NCBI GenBank assembly: GCA_905182985.1
Contig: CAJJDN010000001.1
Location: 803,866-867,865 of the forward strand
Length of the DNA stretch: 64,000 nucleotides
Source: Paramecium sonneborni
Taxonomy: Eukaryota > Ciliophora > Oligohymenophorea > Peniculida > Parameciidae
Direction of reading: 5' to 3'
In this document: positions 1 to 10,395 of the stretch, in pieces
How the letters are laid out: each line of letters starts with the position of its first letter
How positions within the stretch are numbered: position 1 is the first letter of the stretch
Notes under the pieces: generated by a model
The model's input: only the letters and a program-made list of their open reading frames with translations
Told to the model about the DNA's origin: nothing
The model's database searches: none
Made by a program: the position numbers and the translations under genes

Positions 1-1217
1 TCATTAATCTTTGTTTAATTAAATTCTTAAGTGTGGAGTTCTAGGAGAGGCAATGGAAGATACAAAAGGAGGTTGGCCATTTAATTAAGGTAGATGTTCA
101 TATCCTAAGAATTGCGCTAAGATTTTTTAATAATATTTACATTAAACTTATTCAGAATGTAAAATAGATTAATCTTCAAGAGATTCAAGGTGATTAGACT
201 TGAGATAATTTTCCAATTTTTCATCTGGAATAAATGGAGAAATTATAAATTTCTTTTCATAATCAATCCATTTGACATCTTTAAACCAAGGGTGAAATTT
301 AACTTCATCAGGTCCATTACATCCCAACCTGGATTAAGGTTTTCTTTGCATTAAAGCATTAGTAAAAGAAATAGCTTCATTACTCCATCCTTAAGGAACT
401 TCATTAATAACAGCTTATTTAGCTATAATTTAATCTCTAATTTCTTATCTACTTTTTCCATTATATGGTCGTTTTCCAAGCTAAGATTAATAAAAAGAGT
501 TTACAATACACTCATGCATTATAATTCCTAAAGCAAAATAATCAACAGCAACTCCATGATTTTATCTACACATCACTTCTGGAGCCATATAACCAGGTGT
601 ACCACTAGTTTCATGACTATTTTATGGTTTCCATATTCTAGCAATTCCAAAATCAGTAATTCTCAAATACCCTGAACTATCAAATACTAAGTTTTCTGGC
701 TTAATATCTCTATGAATTATTCCATTAGAATGAATATAATCTAATCCAATTATTATACATATAGCTATATGCTTTGTAATTGCTTCAGAGAATTTTCGAA
801 ATTTGCATAAATGAAATCTCAAATCTCCCCCAGCCAAGAAATCCAATGCTAAATACAATGAACAACGATCTTAAAAGGCACTTATTATGTTTATTATAAA
901 TCTAAAATTATTTAGGTATTATTATTACTCATGCCTCAAAGTAGATAAAATCTATAATTCATTCATAACTGAACTCACACTCTTTTTCTATATCACTCTT
1001 ATTATATAATTTATTTTCGTACCTAACTTTTGACATTACTTTTAGAGCTACAACTATATGACGAGTTTTGATTAGTCTAGCTTTATAAACTTTACCAAAT
1101 CCACCTTAACCAACAACTGATATTAACTCAAAATTTTATAATGTTATTTCTAAATATATTATCAATAATACATGAATCATCGCTTGATCCTCTAAATTTA
1201 AACTCACAACCTCCCAT
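1..1217 (-). CDS. AGC-type serine/threonine protein kinase
   Basis: A 379-residue kinase that should phosphorylate Ser/Thr on unknown substrates. Visible in order: glycine loop VGQGGFGKVY (about 31-40), the VALKV lysine, catalytic loop [12 protein letters not shown] (TDFGIAR), the activation segment ending [12 protein letters not shown], and an AGC-like tail with [10 protein letters not shown] and a further 60 residues. The layout resembles the YANK/STK32 group and the large AGC-like families of ciliates. Three introns (902-928, 969-996, 1150-1171; 27, 28 and 22 nt) restore one frame of exactly 380 codons from ATG at 1215-1217 to TGA at 1-3. The stop is the first triplet of the window, so the gene is complete. 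No calcium-binding or lipid-binding domain is visible. The kinase call is certain; the subfamily is a guess. Confidence 0.93.
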
Positions 1218-1372
1218 TAACTAAATCTCAATATTTTATATAAAATTATAATTATTATCAAAATGAATTACATAATAATACAAATCATAATTATTAGTTC
1301 CTCAAAATAATAGATTTTATTTATTTTATATTTTGTTTCTTATATCCTTCATTAATTCATTATTAACTTTTA

Positions 1373-1659
1373 ATGCTAAAAAAAAATCATATAATTTTAA
1401 TTTTAATTTCAAGCTTATAATTCTAGAAAATACTTAAAGACAATCTTATGAAATTTATGGCCAAAGATTTTCAAAGGAATCATTTTTAATGTCATTAATT
1501 GCTGACACTTTATAGATACTTTTTGATAATGCTTAATACTAAAAAACATTTTTTATAAACAAAATATTAAAGTAATACATTAAAAGTGGAGTTGATTTGA
1601 TGATAATCTCTTCAAAATAGGATCCTATGCTTATTGAATCAAATAAAGAAGATGATTGA
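1373..1659 (+). CDS. small hypothetical protein, one-base frameshift in an A run
   Basis: Not recognised. The ATG at 1373 opens MLKK and runs into a nine-A run. Adding one A joins it to a frame that stays open to TGA at 1657-1659, giving about 95 residues. The joined protein is mixed polar and hydrophobic (for example SYEIYGQRFSKES and a tail ending ESNKEDD), which looks like a real protein and not random AT-rich DNA. The missing A matches the pattern of other one-base errors in this window. In this genome only TGA stops translation, so chance open frames of 60-100 codons are common; this stays a weak call. Confidence 0.35.
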
Positions 1660-1893
1660 ATGCAAACTTTCTTATCTCAAATAATCCTTCTGTCTTAAAA
1701 CAGCTTCTGTTATTTTAATTTAAACCAATTAACAAAATTATAGATAAATATTAATGCTTAGATAAGAAGTTTAATAAAAGAGCTTATTTTATTTGAAAAT
1801 AATTTCAGATTTTCAAAAGATGATAGATTTAAAAATAAAAAGAATAATAAGAGTTATTAATTCCAATCTGAGAAGACTTAATAGAATTATTGA
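1660..1893 (+). other. open frame directly following the stop at 1657-1659
   Basis: The codon after the TGA is ATG, and the same frame continues for 77 more codons (MQTFLSQ...) to a TGA at 1891-1893. It could be a second small ORF, chance, or the remainder of the preceding gene interrupted by a nonsense change. No intron with GT...AG ends removes the TGA. Confidence 0.2.
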
Positions 1894-2004
1894 CAAAGCA
1901 TAATTTCCATAATTATAATAAAATTTAGTGCTTTTTAGGTTAAGAGATTAATAAAATAAATAAATTAGATATATGATGATATATGACATTATATAATAAT
2001 AAAT

Positions 2005-2805
2005 TCATTTACCAGGAGGAAAAGGGTTTGGTTTAGATTAAGTGTAATCATCAGCAAAATAATGATTTACATCTTTATGATGTTCTTCATCTTTTCTAAT
2101 TGCTTTAACAACATCTAAGAGAGTTGCATCATTATCTAATCCCCAGTATTCAATAGATTGTTGATTAGCCTTTCTAGTAGTCCATGAATGAATAGGACTT
2201 CCTTATCTTTCTATTTCATGAATCATATGAGTATAGGTTTTTACTGCTTCTTCTTCTAAGTATCCAACAATTCTATGACATACTCTAGGCCAAAACATAT
2301 ATGCCACTCCAAACAATGCAACATACCAGGCTTATGCTAGAACAACTCCAGTTCTAAATATTAATGAAGGTTTTTTAATGTTTAAAAAAGTTAACAAATG
2401 AACTCTTTCATTCTCTGCCTCTTCTAATAAGGTATGTATCCAACCTTAATCTCTTTTCATTCCTCTTAATGATCTTAAATGTCTATGCATTCCAGCCACA
2501 AATCCAGGAACTCCAGCAACAGTCTCTAAAAATAGAACTCTATTGATCCATTTCTTTTCAGACACTTATTCTGATTAAAATGGAACAACCTTTTTATATC
2601 CACTCATAATATCAAATCCAACTCTCATTGATTATATAAAATAATAGGCAAAATGATCTCCAAAAGTAATTGCAGATTTATGTTCTAAACTAACTTGATC
2701 CAGTTCTGGTTTATTCCATATTGGATGAGGCATAGTATAATTTTAGGTACTCCTAATTTGATTAGAAAACGATTTTTTAACTAGCTTACTTAAGTGTCTA
2801 TTCAT
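2005..2805 (-). CDS. AOX: mitochondrial alternative oxidase
   Basis: A di-iron ubiquinol oxidase of the inner mitochondrial membrane. It passes electrons from ubiquinol straight to oxygen, bypassing complexes III and IV without pumping protons. The 266-residue protein is intronless. It shows the family's iron-ligand boxes in order: [10 protein letters not shown] (about 92-101), MHRHL (106-110), [16 protein letters not shown] (about 125-140), [10 protein letters not shown], and [12 protein letters not shown] near the C-terminus. The first 25 residues are basic and hydroxylated ([16 protein letters not shown]), fitting a mitochondrial targeting sequence. The length is a little short of plant AOX because the N-terminus is short. 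Nothing in the frame is broken. Confidence 0.96.
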
Positions 2806-3077
2806 TTAATTTTTAATTGAGGTTTTATAAAACTTTTAGTTAAGAATTTTAATTTACTACATATTATAAATGATGTTTTTATTAATTTATGATGCCATTT
2901 ATATTTATTTAATTATTTCATATTATAATAATTAATATTTCTATAAAAATACACCAAATATGTTACCAATTTTAATAAAAATGAATAATTATTTAAAAAA
3001 TAAATAATTTATTTGTGATTATTAATATTATCATTTAATTAAACATAAAATTGTATATGATATAATGAATAATTCAT

Positions 3078-4001
3078 TCAAATAAAGGCAACCAAGATAA
3101 TCAATGACATAATTGATAAAATCCAATTGGAAGCACATTATTAACAGGTGTTAGTCACCCAATGATAGGAACCAAAAGTAATATCATTACATGTCTATTC
3201 ATTCAAATGAGTTGCATCAATTGCATTTGTGCATTTATTATCAGTACCCCATTTGCATAAAACAGATTTAGTATTGTCAATTTTTGGTAAAGATGTACAT
3301 AATGCTTAAGTTGTTAAATCAGAGCAAGATCTATTTACACATAATTATCCATCTTTCTTACAATATTTAGGATCACACATTTAATTAAATCCATCAGCAT
3401 CTCTACATGTTTTCAATTCAAATGCATAACATTTACCATCATTTTTCCATTAACATTTGGCTGTTGCAGTTGCATCTCCTTTACATGTAGCTTCACTCAC
3501 AAATTTAGAACAATCTTAATATACTTTATTTTCACATTAAAATCCATTAGCTACAACTAAATGTTTTTCTCTTAGAGTTGTTACACTTACTACTTTTGGT
3601 TAACATCTTTAACCATTTTCACTTTACAAAACATTGCATCTCTCAGCTTTAGATACAAGAAAATCTGAACAGTTAGTAAATTCAATGCATTTATTGTCTT
3701 TCCAACCACATCCAGCTAAATTTGAGCAACTTTCTTCATTTGGCATATCCTCACATTCTTTCTTTTCATCAATACATTTTCCACTTTTCCATTAACAATC
3801 TCCAGAGCATTTATCTTCTGTTGTGTAATCTTTGCATTCTTTTTTCAAACAAGATGTTTCACTCCACTTACAATCATACCATTTCTCACATTCTGACTTT
3901 ATAAATGATGGACATTAGCATCTCTTTTATTTATTGATGATAATATCTGCAGAGGCAATACCAAATAAGATAACTAAAAATACTAATTGGATATTTTTCA
4001 T
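3078..4001 (-). CDS. secreted cysteine-rich mini-antigen-like surface protein
   Basis: A 307-residue protein with a clear signal peptide (MKNIQLVFLVILFGIASA) and about 40 cysteines in four or five loosely repeated modules. Each module carries variants of C-x-W-K-x2-x-C (for example CQWKSGKC, CGWKDNKC, CQWKNDGKC, CKWGTDNKC). This periodic Cys/Trp pattern is that of the Paramecium surface antigen domain. It ends in a short hydrophobic tail (WILSIMSLIILVAFI) with no cytoplasmic residues, as expected for a GPI-anchor signal. The protein is therefore most likely a small GPI-linked surface protein, far smaller than the classical 250-kDa immobilization antigens. Intronless. The role on the cell surface is unknown. 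Confidence 0.87.
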
Positions 4002-4389
4002 TAAATAAATTAAAGATATTCTTATTTTTTCATTATACATTTAATTGATAAAATTTACTAATAATAGGTAAATTAATTCAATTCGATTTGTAATGCTTTC
4101 TTATATATAATTTAAGTTCATTTACTTTTAAACTATCATAGTCCTTTTATTAAATCTCTTTCCAATTCTTAATATAACAGTCTTCCTTAATTAATTAAAA
4201 TTTATAATTCACTAAAATTTAATATTAAGCCACAAACTAATTTTTCCTTCATTTAAATTTAAATATCTACTATCTTTAATGAAAAATAAAGTGATTTAGT
4301 TATTCCTTAATTTCTTATATAAATTCAATAGCAAATACATATCCTATACATTATAATATAAATTAAAATTAACTTTTTCCTGATTATGT
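4002..4389. other. intergenic, no feature seen
   Basis: Very AT-rich sequence upstream of the mini-antigen start. I see no coding pattern, repeat or RNA gene. It must hold the mini-antigen promoter, but no recognisable element stands out. Confidence 0.6.
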
Positions 4390-5340
4390 TTCATTTCGCT
4401 AGATTTTGTTTCAACCTATTTTAAATAAGAATGAGTTTTTCAATTAAATTTATATAATTTATTTTAATTATAAAAGCTTTAACACCTAAAATTATCTAAG
4501 AAAACTTTTGTAAATGAATTAATATATGATAGTAAAAAATATTGTTAATTATCAGATGAATTCAAAAACAAACCAGAAAAGTTAAGAGCTCTTTTAAAAT
4601 AATTAAATAATAAAGTTGAAACTTTTTTATTAAAATACTTAATAATAGTATTCTATAAATTTTTAAAGAATATTTTTAATTTACTAATAAAGATGTCTAA
4701 ATCAAAGAAATAATTCATTTATATTGTAATTTTGAAAAAATTAAAATTTCAATTGATTCAACAACAAAAAAGATTAACTATGTTGGAATAGAAAACTCTG
4801 AGATTAAATTTCAAAAGCAAAATTTCTTAATATGAAAAATTAATATTAAAATGCTTGCTTAATAAATAGAAACTCAAAAAAATACTTAGAGTAAGGAAAG
4901 GAAACCACTAAAATTGAGCAATAAAATGGTGTTTTTATAATTTAATGTAAATTAAATTAGATAGCAACAAAGCCGATAAATAGAAAAATTGATATATAAT
5001 TATCAATTAAAAAATTAATTGCATAAATAAGTACTTTTCTTTAAGATTTATTAAAAAATAGATTGAACGAATTCCATTAAACAATATAAATATATTATGG
5101 TCTGGTTTGAATATAAATTAATATTTTATTTGTTTTCCTAAAAAAAATAATCAAATAATATGATTTTTATAAGAATTGTGGAAAATCAAACTGATAAAAA
5201 AATTTATTATTAATTATGCAATCCTTATCGTGAAATATTTAAATACTTATTATCTTGAATAATTGGAAGTCCAAAAGATTTAGAGATACTTTTGAGTGAA
5301 AAAATTATACTTGTATTATATTTATTTAATAATGCTTTCA
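4390..5340 (+). pseudogene. decayed protein-coding gene with several frameshifts
   Basis: Protein-like sequence continues for about 900 bp but only by changing frame at least three times and passing a stop. Pieces in order: a segment around DEFKNKPEKLRALLKQ (about 4558), one around KEYFQFTNKDVQIKEIIH (about 4665), one around NRNSKKYLEQGKETTK (about 4867), one around VWFEYKLIFYLFSQKK (about 5099), and one around SPKDLEILLSEK (about 5271) after an in-frame TGA. The switches fall mostly in A or T runs. So many lesions in one gene argue for true decay and not read errors. The family is not recognised. Its 3' end meets the 3' end of the minus-strand gene ending at 5338. Paramecium genomes keep many such relics after whole-genome duplication. 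Confidence 0.42.
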
Positions 5341-8300
5341 TTTAAGAGTATTTCCAAATTATGTTACTCCGGGCATAGATCCAAAATTTTGAGGAGAATA
5401 TTAACAGAAAAAATTTGGATCAAAGTGTTAAGGTAATTCTCGAAATACATATGCCAATTCTATTTCGTATTGATCTTTGTTCATATTTTATGATTCATCA
5501 TTAGAACCTAAAGATTATTGTTAAAATTGGCCTACTGGTATTACTTAAGGATAATAGTGAGGATTTCCTATGAAGACATAAGATGGCTAAAATGCAAATG
5601 ATGTTTAGGGTTATGAAATAGCTTGATCTTAATAAGGAGTATAATTTTAAAATTGAATTGGAAGTTATTAAGAGAATTAAGAATTTTTATCTTAATTATT
5701 TATGCCTTAGTTAAAATTTAATTAATTTGCTTGGTTTTAATATTATCCTTCTACAACTGAAATAGGTTTATAATAATTGTTATGAACAATAAATTAATTT
5801 CTTTATAAATTTTGAAGATAAAAATATTATTATTAGATCTGGTCTATATATGAGACTTAAAATTAATTTTAGTCTTAAGCTTTTTAATCATTTTAGTTTT
5901 AAGTATTATAATCTTATGTAAATTGATTTTAGTTTTAAGCTTTATAATCTTAAATAAATTGATTTTTGTTTTAGGCTTTTTAATCTTAAGTAAATTGATT
6001 TTAGTTTTAAGCTTTATAATCATAAATAAATTGATTTTAGTTTTAAGCTTTATAATCTTAAGTAAATTGATTTTAGTTTTAAGCTTTATAATCTTAAGTA
6101 AATTGATTTTAGTTTTAGGCTTTTTAATCTTAAGTAAATTGATTTTTGTTTTAGGCTTTATAATCTTAAGTAAATTGATTTTTATTTTTAGCTTTATAAT
6201 CTTAAATAAATTGATTTTTGTTTTAGGCTTTTTAATCTTAAGTAAATTAATTTTAGTTTTAAGCTTTATAATCTTAAGTAAATTGATTTTAGTTTTAACC
6301 TTAAAAATCCTATCTATAACATTATTTATTTAAAATTTCTGCACTTAACTACTATTAATTAATTATTTCTTATCCTTTTGAATGTAATAATTTTAACTTT
6401 GATTAATTCTCTTCAAAGGAAGAGTCACATCGTTACTCTTGTGAACATTTTAGTTCTTCTTACTCATAATGTTCATTATTTTTTCTTTCATTTTATGGTA
6501 TTTTTACTTCTAGCAAAGATCTAGACTCTCTATTTTTCACCCTATTTCTTTCTTTTTTATCATGCCCATTAAAAGTTTATCTACGTTTTATTTATACCTC
6601 CTCTCTTAATCTCTCTTTTATTTTTTTTGATTCTAATTTTTTTTTGGTCTCAATTTCATTTTATTTATCTAATTAATTATAATTATTTCTCATTTTTTCT
6701 ATTTCTTTTTCTTTTATATGAATATCTAACTGTTTTTTTTCTTGCATTTCTATTTCTTGTTATTTTATTATCTCAATCTTTTTCTCTCCTTCTAATCGTT
6801 TTTATTCTTATAAATTTTTTTCATTTATTTTTTCATCATCTTATTATTTTTCTAATGGTTCCTCTAGAATTTTCTCATGTTAAATATTTTCTTTTTTGTC
6901 TTTTCTTAATTAGATTAAGTTTTCTTTTTGATTATTTTTATCTTCATCTGATTCTACTATTTTATTTTATTCAATTGTTTATATATTCTATCCATTATTT
7001 TATTCAATTATTTATATATTTTATCCACTTTTATCTTCCTAAATAATTTATTAGTTAATGCCTTATTTTTCTTTTTTTAAGTATTATTGAAAATCAAATT
7101 GTTCATCTTTATTATAAATAATCTAACCGTTTGCTGGATTATTATTGTTTTCATTTAAATTTTGCAAATCCAATTTATTTTTCTCAACAGTAAGAGATTT
7201 TTATTGATTAATTATTCTTATTATCTTTTTTTGGGGCATAACTTCTAATTTATTAAAGGTTTCCTATTGCAAAAATTATTATTAAAATTATTCTACTTGT
7301 ATAAATTTTATTTCTTTTTAACTATATTCTTGTTGTTCAATAATTATGACTTCGTCTGTTTGTAATTATTCTGAATTATCAATCTTTTACCAAAAATTTT
7401 GTTGTTTTATTTATTTTTTATGATTTAATTTGCTTTCTATTTCGATTTTAGAAATTAATTCGTTAAAAGTAATTTTTTTAGATTTATTTATGAATTTAAG
7501 TTCTTCTTCTACTTTTTCATCCTTTATTTCATTATGATTTCTAAGGCTAACAATAATTTTATCTTTTTTCAACATTATTTAATTTAATTATTCTTTTTGT
7601 TCCTCTATAGCGCAATCTAATTTTTCTGCCTTAATTTCATCTCTAATTAATTTCTAATCCTATTAATTAATAGTATTTAAAAGGAGATCAATGTTTATGT
7701 AAATTTTTACTTCTGTTTATTTTTCTTCTTTTAAATTAAATTACACTATTTAAGTTTGCTAAGTTAGAATTTAATTATTAAGATTTGCAAGTTTTTATTA
7801 TTATTTAATGCACTTTTTTCTCTAACTTTTTATAACAAAATATAGAAGTTTATCCGAGTCATTTAAACTTAACTCTAACTTAGTTCTCCTAATTCTATTA
7901 TTTTTTTTAATTATATTTGGTGGAAAAGGATTATTAATTTTATGAAATCCTTTAAGTTGAGCGAGATTTCTAGTTGGTATTTTTCCAAGAATTTCTTTAA
8001 AAATTGATGCTGTTTGATTTTATTTACATTGGTCTTCATGTTTTTAACAAATTTATAAATATATATCTCGTTCTTGCTATGTCCATGGCCCTCTTTAAAG
8101 TAGCGTTATTCCATCTAGTCCAAATTCAAGCGGAAAAACCTTTTTGATGTTACTTGTCTTTTGATTTGCTAAACAACAACTTTTAAGTTTTTTTTCAGGA
8201 AATTCATATGTTTGCAGCAGCTCATAAAATTTATTATTTTCCATTAAGAATGAAACTTTTTTAGAAATTATAAATAATAATATGGTTTATTTGAAATAAA

Positions 8301-9211
8301 TGTATGTTTTAGTTTAAGTATTTTCATTTATTATTTAATAAATAAGTATCCTTTGTTTCAAAATTATGAGTAATTTTTAAATATAATATTGATCATTAAA
8401 TAGTGATGTTTCAAATATTAAGGCTATTTCTCCTATAATATGAATATCTGATTAAAGTATCAAATGCTTATTAATTAATTCCTTTGAGTCTTATTTTTAA
8501 TGTATTAAGAAACTCTAATCCAGTGTTTATTTGCAAATTAAGCAATTACAGGGACCAATAGAGGAAAGGTAAATGGTTTATAGCTTTTAAGAATAGTTAA
8601 AACTAATCTTATTCAAAGATACACATAGTTCAATCAGCCTCTTGAAAATGTGGTCATGGTACAGAAATTAATGGTTCTAATTCAGCGATTTCACAAACTT
8701 CCAATAATTCATTTAAAAACATAAGTTCTTTACAAAATAAATGCCATTAGTCATTTTACATCTTGATGTTCATTAACAATTAATTATAAGAATATTTACT
8801 AATTGGTGAAAAATGAGTCCATGCAGATCAATCAATTACTACATATTTTTATTCTTTTTTATATCATCATCTTCCATCCCAATTTATCCATCAGTAGCTG
8901 TTTTTTTTCAATAAGTAAAGGTCTAAATATATTCTTTTCAATCATTACTATAATTCAATTTAAATGAGGAACAACTAGATTTACTACAAATTTGAGCTCT
9001 TTTAATAAATCAAGCAATTCTTATAAATATTAATAAATAAACAGTTTTTCGTAAGAAAAATAACACATAGACTAATGAACTAATAACATTCACTTAATAA
9101 GTGACAAGATAACTACAGGCTAAGCTTTTTTTATTCAATTTATTTTTTCCTAAAAGATGTATTAAAATTTTTGTTTAGATCAAAATCATCATTTTATTAT
9201 ATTGATTGCAT
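5338..9211 (-). CDS. large Gln/Asn-rich protein with SANT/Myb-like segment and 12-residue repeats
   Basis: About 1,262 residues, function unknown. Introns at about 26 nt (gtaatgattg...tttag, near 8,955), 38 nt (near 8,790) and 22 nt (near 8,655) remove every internal TGA. One A must be added in an eight-A run near 8,910 to hold frame; with it the coding length is exactly 1,263 codons. Features: an N-terminal half with a CNCLICKQ cysteine cluster, then at about residues 345-405 a SANT/Myb-like segment (GPWTQQERDIYL ... IPTRNLAQLKGFHKI, like the last helix of SHAQKYF-type Myb repeats), a long charged coiled-coil region, tandem 12-residue Gln/Asn repeats at about 940-1090, and a short C-terminus ending FGSMPGVTQFGNTLK. 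A nuclear or scaffold role is plausible. An alternative start is the internal Met at 8,244. Confidence 0.68.
5850..6310 (-). repeat. 36-bp tandem repeat, about 12 copies, coding
   Basis: A 36-bp unit (plus-strand core TTTTAGTTTTAAGCTTTATA) is repeated about 12 times with small changes. Read on the minus strand in the frame of the surrounding gene, each unit encodes a 12-residue repeat close to DYKAQNQNQFTQ. The period is a whole number of codons, so copy changes keep frame. Confidence 0.9.
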
Positions 9212-9384
9212 TTTTGACAAAACATTTTATTTTTATCATATCTTAATTTTTAAAATCAAAAATACTTTAAAATGAAAATAGGAACAATTTATTTGCAAGG
9301 TTTAGTTTCATTGAATAAATTGATATAGTAGATTATCTCTTTAAACTTAGATTGCTTAATTTTTTCCCTACTTAAAAGGACAAT

Positions 9385-10300
9385 AATAAGATTTAAATAA
9401 AAAGATGAGTTACGAAAAAATCAATAAATAGCAGGATTAAAGAAGATTTTTGAAAGAGCTATCGCAAATTATTTAGATTGCCATAAAAATATATGCATAA
9501 ATAAATATGTTATATTATATCTGAAATTGTTTAGTATTATTTAATATTTTAAGAGATATAAATTTAGATATAAGAATATTCTAAGAAGGATTAAGCTTAT
9601 ATATATTATGTATTAAAATAAATAATATATGAAAGGAAATTAATTTAAAAAGTTATTTTTTAAGTTAATTTATCCACAATCTATTAAATATTGAAATGAT
9701 ATTTAGATAAAGTTTTGTCAAATAACTCTTCGAATAAAGAGCAATTTAAATAAAAGGGGATTAACTTAATTACATTTAGAAACTCTTTAACTAATAAACT
9801 ATAAAAAGAGATGCGATTAATTGAATTCAAAGATATAAGTTTTCAAAATGATTATGAGAATCCATCAGTTTAAGGATAAATATAAAGAGAAAATATTGTT
9901 GATTAAGTGATTTGTTAAATGTTGCAGTAAGGCAAAAATTTCATAAAAAAACTGAAGAAAGATATGAAGAATTTTAAAAAAAGACAAAACAAACTTCAAA
10001 TTTGTAGGTCTATATGATTAAGATTTGGGATATACTTCGAAGAATCTTTAAAAAATATAAGAAAGCCTTGCAACTTAGTTATATTGTAAAGAAAATATTA
10101 TATTACGAAGAAGAGAAGGAAGATTTAATATGTATGTAATTAATGAATTTAAAATTTATACATGCTAAGTTAAATTATATATAATATCTATTAGTATAAA
10201 TGAATGATTTTGGATATAGACAAGGTTAATATAAAAAGTAATTTTGGTTTGAGATGAATAGTGAATATAAAACTGGATTAAGGAATAAGAAAATTATATG
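9385..10300 (+). pseudogene. possible decayed gene
   Basis: Stretches that look protein-coding occur here but in different frames, broken by TGA codons and shifts. Examples are EYSKKDQAYIYYVLKQ (about 9,580), NSLTNKLQKEMRLIEFKD (about 9,783), KFHKKTEERYEEFQKK (about 9,937) and NFKFVGLYDQDLGY (about 9,990). I found no set of short introns that joins them. Two or three frames are open over much of the region, which is expected by chance in AT-rich DNA with one stop codon, so the call is weak. No family recognised. Confidence 0.25.
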
Positions 10301-10395
10301 AAATAATTAGAAGAGTGAGTATATAAGAAAAAAGAATATAAAAAGTGTATTGATTTAAATTAGGATATTAAAATATAAATCTTTTTATTTAATAA

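Noticed and set aside
5850..6310. CRISPR-like periodic array
   Set aside because: The units are contiguous with no variable spacers, lie inside a reading frame, and the genome is eukaryotic.
5923..6333. Plus-strand ORF of hydrophobic repeats
   Set aside because: It is the antisense of the Gln/Asn repeat; antisense of Asn/Gln/Lys codons gives Leu/Ile/Phe.
6627..7046. Plus-strand hydrophobic ORF resembling a membrane protein
   Set aside because: It is the antisense shadow of the Lys/Glu-rich coiled coil of the minus-strand gene.
8411..9211. Minus-strand frame with repeated TGA where Trp would fit, suggesting TGA read as Trp
   Set aside because: Three short introns and one missing A remove all these TGAs and join the region in frame to the downstream Gln-rich gene. 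TGA is a normal stop in every confident gene.
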